This document shows, in pieces, positions 58,488 through 64,000 of a stretch of 64,000 nt of DNA (within the stretch, counting starts at the first letter, position 1; every line of letters begins with the position of its first letter). Under the pieces are notes generated by a model. That model was given only the letters and a program-made list of their open reading frames with translations. It ran no database searches and had not been told where the DNA came from. The DNA lies in assembly GCA_035351315.1 (NCBI GenBank), contig DAOPVX010000002.1, forward strand, positions 41,339 to 105,338, read 5' to 3'. Source of the DNA: UBA1359 sp029570385 (lineage in GTDB: Bacteria; Patescibacteriota; Patescibacteriia; Patescibacteriales; Patescibacteriaceae). The position numbers and the translations under genes are program-made.

Positions 58488-60533
58488 ATGAACAACAAGC
58501 ATTGGTTAGGTATTTTGCTGGCTTTAGCCGGCAGCTGGCTAACGGTCGGAGCGGCTCAGGCGGCCACCACTATCTCCGGCAATATTATTAGCCCCAACTG
58601 GACAGCCGCCAATAGCCCTTATATTGTTAGCGAGAATATTGAAGTTGCGCCGGGCGCAACTTTGACGATTGAGGCGGGAACAGTAGTTAAGTTTAAGAAA
58701 AATAAAGGCATTACTGTTCGCGGCACGCTGAAGATTAATGGCAACAATAGTAATATAGTAGTTTTAACTTCAGCTGAAGCGACCACTACGCGCGGTGATT
58801 GGGCCGGCATTACTTTTGCCGACGAGTCAGTTGATGCCGAGTTTGATTCCAACGGTAACTATATTGGCGGCAGTATTATTAAATATGCTGTTTTTAACCA
58901 TAGTCAGGGTCTCAAGCTGGACAATAGTCATCCTTATATTGTCAACAGTAATTTTTTAAATAATACAACGGCCATTACAATCAGTGGAACGGCGCCAGTT
59001 GATACCTCCCTTAATGCGGCCGTTGATAATCACAAGCTGTTGATTAGCCGTAATAATATTACTAATAATACCATTGGCTTAATTATTAATCGTGCCTTTT
59101 TAGCCCCGCCGATGATTTTTGATCCCAGCGGTCTGGCCGCTAATCAGATTAAGGCTAATATCGTTATTGACGGTAATGCCATCAATTATAATCAAGAGGG
59201 GATTTGGTTGCAGCAAGCTCAGCGGGCGGCGATTTTAAACAATCAGCTTAACTTTAATAATAATTATGGGCTAAAAATTAGCGCCGGCGCCCCTAATGCC
59301 ATTGTTCAGCATAACACCATTAATTACAATAATATTGGTCTAGAGCTGGCGGCTCGTGGCGCCAATATCGTTAAGAATGCTATTGCTTACAATAATCAAG
59401 CCGGCCTGAATTTTCTGAACACCAATAACCAGATTAATAATAACAATATTTATGGTAATCTGGGCTATGATCTGCGCAGCCCCTTGGCTGGCGGCTCTTT
59501 GGCCAATAATTATTGGGGAGTGGCCACACCCATCAATGCCAGTTTGCCGACCAGCTCCAGTTTTACCATTGAACCGAGATTGATCGAACCGACTGATATC
59601 GCTAGTCTGGCTACGCCGACTATTAATGATTTTGCCACCTCCACCATCCTGGATAAAATTTTAGTTAGTGGCACTAAAGATGCTAGCGCCGATATCTGGA
59701 TTAATGGTCGTCAGGCGGTCGCCTTGGACAGTGAAGTCACCTGGAGCTATAGTCTGCCCCTAGAGATGGGGACCAATGATTTTAGCCTGCTATCCAAAGA
59801 TGCTTCCGGCAAGGTCAGTCCAACCGTCAACTTCACCATCAGCCGGCTAGAGAATAAATTTGTGCCCGTGCCGACTATTAATAGTTTTAAGCCGACCACC
59901 GATCAAACCACTCAGGCGCTAAGCGGCAGCAAAGACATCAATACCGCCATTATGATTAACGGCCAAGAGGCGGTAGCGCTAGACAATAAGACTACTTGGC
60001 AAGCGACAGTTGTCCTGAAATACGGCCGCAATGATTTTACCATCGTTGCCCAAAGCGCTGCCGGTTATCAAAGCGATTCGCTAGCTATTTCCATCCAGCG
60101 GCCGGATACGACTGGCCAGCAGGTTTTGACCGCTGAAGCGCAAGCGTCAGCCGGTATTGCTACCGATACTGCTTTGACCAAGAAAATGGCCGGCCGTATT
60201 TTATTACAAGTTGAGGCCAATGGTGAGGCTTGGTATGTTAATCCGCTCAATGGTCAGCGTTATTTCTTGGCCGGCCCGACTAACGCTTTTAACCTGATGC
60301 GCCAACTGGGTTTAGGTGTTAAGCATAGCGTTATTACTACCAAAATAACCGATAATAAATTATTGGGTCGTATCCTGATTGATGTTGATGATAGCGGCAA
60401 AGCCTATTATGTTCACCCCATCACTAAGAAGTTATATTATCTAGGCCGTCCGGCGGATGCTTTGCGGGTGATGCGTCAAGTCGGTTTGGGTATCAATAAT
60501 CAGAATCTGCGTAAAATTAAATTAGCCCAATAA
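58488..60533 (+). CDS. Secreted beta-helix surface protein with Ig-like and repeat domains
   Basis: A 681-residue exported protein. After a signal peptide (about 1-26, ending AQA) come a right-handed parallel beta-helix region (to about 370; NosD-like with many NN and NNTI turns), two tandem Ig-like repeats (about 376-453 and 463-537; pattern GTKD...ING.AVALD...W...LE.G.NDF), and at the end two copies of a module GRILLQVEANGEAWYVNP...YYL..PTNAF (about 567-612 and 626-671). The end module also resembles parts of the surface protein at 63408. Likely a cell-wall or adhesin-type protein. Confidence 0.82.
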   Translation: MNNKHWLGILLALAGSWLTVGAAQAATTISGNIISPNWTAANSPYIVSENIEVAPGATLTIEAGTVVKFKKNKGITVRGTLKINGNNSNIVVLTSAEATTTRGDWAGITFADESVDAEFDSNGNYIGGSIIKYAVFNHSQGLKLDNSHPYIVNSNFLNNTTAITISGTAPVDTSLNAAVDNHKLLISRNNITNNTIGLIINRAFLAPPMIFDPSGLAANQIKANIVIDGNAINYNQEGIWLQQAQRAAILNNQLNFNNNYGLKISAGAPNAIVQHNTINYNNIGLELAARGANIVKNAIAYNNQAGLNFLNTNNQINNNNIYGNLGYDLRSPLAGGSLANNYWGVATPINASLPTSSSFTIEPRLIEPTDIASLATPTINDFATSTILDKILVSGTKDASADIWINGRQAVALDSEVTWSYSLPLEMGTNDFSLLSKDASGKVSPTVNFTISRLENKFVPVPTINSFKPTTDQTTQALSGSKDINTAIMINGQEAVALDNKTTWQATVVLKYGRNDFTIVAQSAAGYQSDSLAISIQRPDTTGQQVLTAEAQASAGIATDTALTKKMAGRILLQVEANGEAWYVNPLNGQRYFLAGPTNAFNLMRQLGLGVKHSVITTKITDNKLLGRILIDVDDSGKAYYVHPITKKLYYLGRPADALRVMRQVGLGINNQNLRKIKLAQ

Positions 60534-60587
60534 TATTGGCGATTCGTGGTTTTTTTCAGCTCACCCCTTGTTTTTATTGATTAACAC

Positions 60588-60616
60588 TTGTCAGCTTTTC
60601 AGTAAAGGTATATAAT
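60588..60616 (+). promoter_or_regulatory. Promoter of the HU gene
   Basis: TTGTCA (60588-60593), 17-bp spacer and a perfect TATAAT (60611-60616). Leader of about 40 bases without Shine-Dalgarno. Confidence 0.78.
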
Positions 60617-60664
60617 ATCAATAAGAATGGCAGGTTTACTGCCAGGTAATAAATTATTACACCT

Positions 60665-60943
60665 ATGTCTATGACAAAGGCTCAATTGGTTGATGGTTTA
60701 GCTAAGAATTGCAACCTTAGCAAGAAAGCCGTCAACGATGTCTTGAACGAAATGTCCACTATGGCCTACAAAGAGGTCAAAAAGAATGGTGAATTTATCG
60801 TTCCAGGTATTGGTAAATTGGTTAAGGTTCAGCGCAAAGCGCGCATGGGCCGCAACCCAGCGACTGGCGCTCAGATTAAGATCCCGGCCAAGACCGTGGT
60901 CAAGTTCCGTGTCGCCAAGGCAGCTAAAGACGCGGTGGCTTAG
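60665..60943 (+). CDS. DNA-binding protein HU
   Basis: A 92-residue HU/IHF family protein: MSMTKAQLVDGLAKNCNLSKKAVNDVLNEM in the helical part, GKLVKVQRKARMGRNPATGAQIKIPAKTVVKFRVAKAAKDAVA with the arm RNPATG that inserts into DNA. It bends and compacts DNA as a dimer. A second ATG at 60671 is possible. It has a strong promoter and terminator of its own, as expected for an abundant nucleoid protein. Confidence 0.94.
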   Translation: MSMTKAQLVDGLAKNCNLSKKAVNDVLNEMSTMAYKEVKKNGEFIVPGIGKLVKVQRKARMGRNPATGAQIKIPAKTVVKFRVAKAAKDAVA

Positions 60944-60967
60944 TTTACTGCCGCTCGTTTCTTTACC

Positions 60968-61006
60968 AAAAATCACCAACCCCCATAAAGGGTTGGTGAT
61001 TTTATT
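60968..61006. terminator. Strong terminator between HU and the minus-strand regulator
   Basis: AAATCACCAACCC and GGGTTGGTGATTT make a 13-bp stem with a CATAAA-type loop and T tracts. The symmetry lets it serve both convergent genes. Confidence 0.88.
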
Positions 61007-61014
61007 TATTGAAC

Positions 61015-61323
61015 TTATTCAACCCAGCCGCTCACATATTGCCCTAGACCGGCTTTGGTTAATTTGTTGTGCAATTTAGTACGCGAACGCAAAAAGGCGA
61101 GTAGCGAGCCCAGGTCAATTAAGTAGCGATTACCGCGAATGCGGTAGGTAATCAGCTGGCCGCCAATGGCTCGGCGAATGGTTTTACTTTGGACGCCGCC
61201 CAGCTTAGCCGCTTCCGACACCGATACCCATAGCGGATTGACTATAGTGTGGTTAGTCATGGCCGGCGTGGTGACCGGACTGGCTTTGAGAGTATGATCG
61301 GTGGCGGCAGTAATTCTCGGCAT
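61015..61323 (-). CDS. Small helix-turn-helix DNA-binding protein
   Basis: A 102-residue protein with an excisionase/MerR-type helix-turn-helix in the middle (WVSVSEAAKLGGVQSKTIRRAI, about 32-53) followed by YRIRGNRYLIDLGSLLAFLRS, the usual wing with a conserved Tyr-Arg pattern. The N-terminal 30 residues (Thr/Ala-rich) look disordered. Four inverted repeats lie in front of the gene, the nearest only 3 bp from the ATG, so the protein probably binds them and controls its own gene. The target set beyond this is unknown. Confidence 0.75.
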   Translation of the reverse strand: MPRITAATDHTLKASPVTTPAMTNHTIVNPLWVSVSEAAKLGGVQSKTIRRAIGGQLITYRIRGNRYLIDLGSLLAFLRSRTKLHNKLTKAGLGQYVSGWVE

Positions 61324-61325
61324 AT

Positions 61326-61345
61326 AGTCTAGGAATAGTTAGACT
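61326..61345. repeat. AGTCTA inverted repeat, copy 1
   Basis: AGTCTA-N8-TAGACT at 61326-61345, directly upstream of the helix-turn-helix gene start. Binding here would cover the promoter or initiation site. Confidence 0.85.
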
Positions 61346-61384
61346 TTAATCAAGGGTGGTTGGCGGTGTTTAGTTATTTTTCGA

Positions 61385-61412
61385 CTTTAGTCTAGATATA
61401 CTTAGACTAAAG
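61385..61412. repeat. AGTCTA inverted repeat, copy 2
   Basis: Perfect 10-bp arms CTTTAGTCTA and TAGACTAAAG with 8 bases between. The core AGTCTA-N8-TAGACT is at 61389-61408. Confidence 0.9.
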
Positions 61413-61437
61413 ATAAGAAATCAGCCATTATTGCAGA

Positions 61438-61467
61438 ATTTAAGTCTAGGTTTATGTAGACTTAAAT
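61438..61467. repeat. AGTCTA inverted repeat, copy 3
   Basis: Perfect 11-bp arms ATTTAAGTCTA and TAGACTTAAAT with 8 bases between (core 61443-61462). Confidence 0.9.
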
Positions 61468-61497
61468 AAAGAACATTTTTGCTTTTTTGTCAAATAA

Positions 61498-61517
61498 AGT
61501 CTAGTCTAATCTGGACA
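61498..61517. repeat. AGTCTA inverted repeat, copy 4 (degenerate)
   Basis: AGTCTA-N8-TGGACA, where the right arm keeps four of six bases. Same 8-bp spacing as the other three; a second AGTCTA overlaps it at 61503. Confidence 0.7.
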
Positions 61518-61550
61518 AAACATTGGATTTTCTATTGTAGACCACTGGCC

Positions 61551-61597
61551 AAAAAAAAGCAAGCCCTGGACCGATAGCCGCTGATTGGCTTGTTTTT
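61551..61597. terminator. Hairpin with A and T tracts inside the intergenic region
   Basis: CAAGCC (61560-61565) and GGCTTG (61587-61592) with an A tract before and TTTTT after. It may end transcripts entering from either side and so insulate the array from the sigma factor gene. Confidence 0.55.
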
Positions 61598-61680
61598 CTG
61601 TCGGCTTTATGATTAAATAAATAACACTATTTGACTGTAACACTTATCCATTTTTATCGTATATATAATCGTAGCCGAAC

Positions 61681-62250
61681 ATGACGAAATCTTTAGTCAA
61701 ACAATCCAGCGACCGCCTGCTATTTTTACGCCTCAAGATCAAAGACCAAGCCGCCTTTATCCAGGCCTATGAGGCCCATCAGGCGGACATCTATCGTTTC
61801 ATCTATTTCAAGGTCAATTCCGAGGCCGAAGCCCAAGATCTGACTTCCACTGTTTTTCTCAAAGTTTGGTCAGTCGTTCAGGCCGGTAAATTAAAAGGTT
61901 ATAATACGCTGAAAAGCTTGCTTTACACGGTGGCCCGCAATACCGTTATTGATTTTTATCGGGACAACGGCAAGCTTAACAAGGTTTCCTTGGATAATCA
62001 GGACGAGCCGATTGACATCGTTGATGACAAACCGGGCGCCCACGAGCTGGTCCAGCAGGACAGTGATCTGCAGATTATCTATCGGGCCTTGGGCGAACTA
62101 AAGCCAGAATATCGCGAGGTTATCATAATGCATTTTGTCAATGAATTATCAGTCGCTGAAATCGCCCAAGTAACCGGCAAGAAACCGGGCAATGTCCGCG
62201 TCATTATCCATCGCGGTTTAGAGGCCTTGCGCAAGCTGGCCAACGAGTAG
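61681..62250 (+). CDS. ECF-type RNA polymerase sigma factor
   Basis: A 189-residue sigma-70 family protein with region 2 (ADIYRFIYFKVNSEAEAQDLTSTVFLKVW, about 34-62) and region 4 (LSVAEIAQVTGKKPGNVRVIIHRGLEALRKL, about 158-187) and no region 3: the ECF build. It would direct RNA polymerase to a small set of promoters. The next gene, 19 bp on, encodes a one-helix membrane protein that may act as its anti-sigma factor. ECF pairs of this kind in Patescibacteria often sit near surface-protein genes, as here. Confidence 0.93.
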   Translation: MTKSLVKQSSDRLLFLRLKIKDQAAFIQAYEAHQADIYRFIYFKVNSEAEAQDLTSTVFLKVWSVVQAGKLKGYNTLKSLLYTVARNTVIDFYRDNGKLNKVSLDNQDEPIDIVDDKPGAHELVQQDSDLQIIYRALGELKPEYREVIIMHFVNELSVAEIAQVTGKKPGNVRVIIHRGLEALRKLANE

Positions 62251-62269
62251 TATTTTCTAGATTGAATAT

Positions 62270-63028
62270 ATGAATGATCATTTTGTCAGCCAACAATTAA
62301 AGAAGCTGCGTCAAATCACTCCCAATGCCGACTGGGTCAGCCAGCAGCGCCAGGTGATTATGGCTCAGGTTTATCACGGCCAGCAGCCGGCTAGCTTAGC
62401 GTTTAGCCGTTGGTCGGATTTTTGGCTATCTTTGAAATATGCTTTTTCCCAGCCCGGAGTAGTAGTTAGTGCCATTTTGGCCACGGTTCTGTTGGGCGGC
62501 GGCACCACCAGTTATTTGGTTGGTCGTCAGGCCAAGCCGGGCGATTCCTTATATATTGCCAAACAATTAAGTGAACGGGCCCAGTTATTGGCGGTCAGTT
62601 TTGATCGGGCCGAACAGAATAAATTAAAATTGGCTCTGGCCAGCCAGCGCGTTTCCGAGATGGCGGCCGTGGACCAGCAAGCCGATCAGCAGCAGGCAGC
62701 GGCTATTAGCCGAGAATTTAAGCAAACCGTCAGCGATGTCAAAGATAGATTAGCCCAGGCTGAAACCAAGGCGGCGGCCGCGGCTTTAGTCAAGGCTAGC
62801 CAGCCAAAAACGGTGGCCAGCAACAAGACTGAGGATACTTTTAGCGCCGCCACGGGCAAAGACAAGACCGGCCGGTTAGAAGTCAGCCAGCCGGTGACTG
62901 CCACCGCTACCAAGACACCGAGCCAGATTATTGAAGAAGCTGAGCAATTATTTGATAAGCAAGAGTATTCCGCCGCCATTGATAAGTTAGAGGCGGCCAG
63001 CCAGCTGATGGACAGTGCTAAAAAATAG
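62270..63028 (+). CDS. DUF5667-like membrane protein, possible anti-sigma partner
   Basis: A 252-residue protein with a cytoplasmic N-terminus (residues 1-60), one membrane helix (about 63-83, VVVSAILATVLLGGGTTSYLVG) and an extracytoplasmic part with AKPGDSLYIAKQLSERAQLLAVSFD, the mark of DUF5667, then an Ala/Gln-rich helical region and a tail with TPR-like EEAEQLFDKQEYSAAIDKLEAASQL. It follows the sigma factor gene by 19 bp. A cytoplasmic segment plus one helix is the usual shape of an anti-sigma factor, which is inferred, not seen. Confidence 0.8.
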   Translation: MNDHFVSQQLKKLRQITPNADWVSQQRQVIMAQVYHGQQPASLAFSRWSDFWLSLKYAFSQPGVVVSAILATVLLGGGTTSYLVGRQAKPGDSLYIAKQLSERAQLLAVSFDRAEQNKLKLALASQRVSEMAAVDQQADQQQAAAISREFKQTVSDVKDRLAQAETKAAAAALVKASQPKTVASNKTEDTFSAATGKDKTGRLEVSQPVTATATKTPSQIIEEAEQLFDKQEYSAAIDKLEAASQLMDSAKK

Positions 63029-63054
63029 TGTTTTAATTGGGTTGTTCCTTATAT

Positions 63055-63063
63055 TGATATAAT
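63055..63063 (+). promoter_or_regulatory. Extended -10 promoter
   Basis: TGA before TATAAT (63058-63063). A transcript from here would start near 63070, at the edge of the hairpin-rich stretch, and run to the surface-protein gene. Confidence 0.5.
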
Positions 63064-63084
63064 TTCTATCAAGCAAGTTTAGGC

Positions 63085-63396
63085 TGATTGCCCGGAGCAT
63101 GAAGCCAGCCTACCCCTCCTGGCTGGTTTCATCCTCCGTGGCAATTACTCTATGTAAGCTTGATAGAGTAGTTGAGTGTGAGGCTTAGCGGCAAGCTAAG
63201 ATGGCAGGACCGCAGGTCGAATCGACACCGAAGTCGATGGTCAGCAACTGCCCGGCACTTAACAATAAAGTTTGCGCTTGTCCAATTTAACCGTTGTGCG
63301 CGGTTTAATCATTGGCAGCGCTTTATTAGATAAGTCAACTTTTAAGGCTTATCATTAATTAATTCCTTTTGGTAAATGATAAAGATTTACCAAATA
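63085..63396 (+). ncRNA. Candidate structured RNA or long 5' leader with seven stem-loops
   Basis: No gene lies in 63029-63407. The stretch folds on paper into a series: 63087-63145 (23 bp with one mismatch and one bulge, arms ATTGCC.CGGAG...CTCCG.GGCAAT), 63146-63170 (8 bp), 63184-63200 (6 bp, CTTAGC/GCTAAG), 63203-63252 (GGCAG/CTGCC outside, GACC/GGTC and ATCGAC/GTCGAT inside), 63264-63327 (with CCAAT/ATTGG and AACCG/CGGTT), 63329-63353 (6 bp) and 63368-63394 (10 bp). No known motif of tmRNA, RNase P, SRP, 6S or a riboswitch was recognised. It ends 14 bases before the next start. Confidence 0.6.
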
Positions 63397-63407
63397 CAAA
63401 CGACATT

Positions 63408-64000
63408 ATGAATAGAATTTCCAAAGTTTTTATTTTGGGTCTAGCCATTGTCGCTTTAGCTGGTTTCGGCAAAATTGGTACTACCAAGGCTGCCGCTCAA
63501 CCAGGCAGCCTGATTAAGATGAACGGATTATCGTCCGTTTATTATCTCGGTGCTGACGGTAAGCGCTATGTCTTCCCCAATGCTCCTGTTTATTTTTCCT
63601 GGTACAAAGATTTTAGCGGTGTTGTAACCATTTCACAGAGTGAATTGGAGTCATATCCTTTGGCGGCCAATATCACCATGAGACCGGGCACCCGCTTAGT
63701 CAAGATTACCACTAATCCAAAGGTTTATGCCGTGGAACCAGGTGGAATCTTACGCGCCATCCCTGATGAGGCAGCTGCCAAAGCTTTGTATGGCGATAAT
63801 TGGAACAAGCGCGTTAGCGATGTCGCTGATGCCTTCTTCACTAATTACAGAACTGGCAATCCTTTAGCTGCCAATGAAGTGCCAGCTGGCTCTTTAGTTA
63901 AAAATGCCGGCAATGCCACTGTCTATTATTTTGATGGTACTAATTATCGGAGTATTGCTAACGAAGCGGCCTTCAATGCCAATCGTTTCAGCTTTGATAA
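63408..64000 (+). CDS. Secreted S-layer-like surface protein, start only
   Basis: An open frame from the ATG at 63408 that runs off the window end, with 197 residues visible. It starts with a signal peptide (MNRISKVFILGLAIVALAGF, then TKAAA) and continues with repeats of the type GSLIKMNGLSSVYYLGADGKRYVFPN and FSWYKDFSGVVTIS; a second unit begins GSLVKNAGNATVYYFDGTNYRSI. Such repeats are the hallmark of large surface proteins in Patescibacteria. The end module of the gene at 58488 shares the YYL/KRY pattern. It may be controlled by the ECF sigma factor just upstream and by the leader before it. Confidence 0.85.
   Translation, partial: MNRISKVFILGLAIVALAGFGKIGTTKAAAQPGSLIKMNGLSSVYYLGADGKRYVFPNAPVYFSWYKDFSGVVTISQSELESYPLAANITMRPGTRLVKITTNPKVYAVEPGGILRAIPDEAAAKALYGDNWNKRVSDVADAFFTNYRTGNPLAANEVPAGSLVKNAGNATVYYFDGTNYRSIANEAAFNANRFSFD

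Larger units (their letters stand above)
61324..61680. promoter_or_regulatory. Intergenic control region of the regulator and sigma factor genes
   Basis: A 357-bp gap with no gene. It holds the four-copy repeat array in its left half, a CAAGCC/GGCTTG hairpin in the middle and, near 61664-61669, a TATAAT before the sigma factor gene. A -35 for the sigma gene is not clear: TTGACT at 61631 is 27 bp away. A TAACACTT stretch at 61638 is also found in front of the HU promoter. Confidence 0.6.

Noticed and set aside
61326..61517. The four repeats as a CRISPR array or plasmid iterons
   Set aside because: The repeats are short palindromes with diverged flanks and no cas or rep gene nearby; operator sites next to a helix-turn-helix gene fit better.
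63085..63396. tmRNA, RNase P, SRP RNA or 6S RNA
   Set aside because: No tRNA-like ends with tag frame, no GAGGAAAGTCC-type core, no SRP apical loop and no single long 6S-type hairpin were seen on either strand.

Overview
The window looks like chromosomal DNA of a Candidate Phyla Radiation bacterium (Patescibacteria, probably near the Parcubacteria side; the exact lineage cannot be fixed from sequence reading alone). The signs are short compact genes with tiny gaps, a ribosomal S10/spc block that lacks rpmD (uL30), a truncated pyruvate kinase, a CYTH protein and a Cys-rich small lipoprotein, and surface proteins of a style common in these genomes (DUF5667-like, YYLG repeats). TGA is used as a stop (for example at the end of galU and of the sulfatase gene), so the Gracilibacteria/SR1 code is excluded. 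Start codons are nearly all preceded by A/T-rich DNA with no Shine-Dalgarno sequence.

Layout: 1-1.4 kb, end of parA and parB. 1.4-4.5 kb, a methyltransferase and a phosphoesterase on the minus strand and an anchored surface protein. 4.5-13.3 kb, a dTDP-rhamnose set (rfbC, B, D, A), a short pyruvate kinase, four tandem family-2 glycosyltransferases and galU: a surface polysaccharide locus. 13.3-20.9 kb, a PEGA protein, murA, an S41 protease, bL27, a membrane protein with a GT2 partner, two tRNAs, bL28 and an M50 protease. 21-37 kb, rpsL-rpsG-fusA-(small Phd-like ORF)-tuf-rpsJ and the S10/spc ribosomal operon to secY, then adk-map. 38.5-47.4 kb, ruvX, recO, aspS, alr, two unknown proteins, a D,D-carboxypeptidase, tpiA and a TPR protein. 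47.4-50.6 kb, tRNAs, an LtaS-like sulfatase, rubrerythrin, superoxide reductase, bL33. 50.7-55 kb, an accessory patch of unknown genes including a decayed methyltransferase and two minus-strand genes that, unlike everything around them, carry strong Shine-Dalgarno sequences. 55-60.5 kb, a GT2/GT-C fusion, a cation exchanger and a beta-helix surface protein. 60.6-64 kb, HU, a small helix-turn-helix protein, an ECF-type sigma factor, a DUF5667-like membrane protein and the start of a secreted surface protein that runs off the window.

The most interesting part is the right end. Four inverted repeats of the form AGTCTA-N8-TAGACT (the last degenerate) are spaced 54-63 bp apart in the gap between the helix-turn-helix gene and the sigma factor gene. 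A run of about seven stem-loops, one of them a 23-bp near-perfect hairpin, fills the 340 bp between the DUF5667-like gene and the secreted surface protein. Together these suggest an undescribed surface-protein regulatory locus. A second regulatory candidate is a terminator-like hairpin with a U tract between rpsJ and rplC, which may be a ribosomal-protein attenuator.
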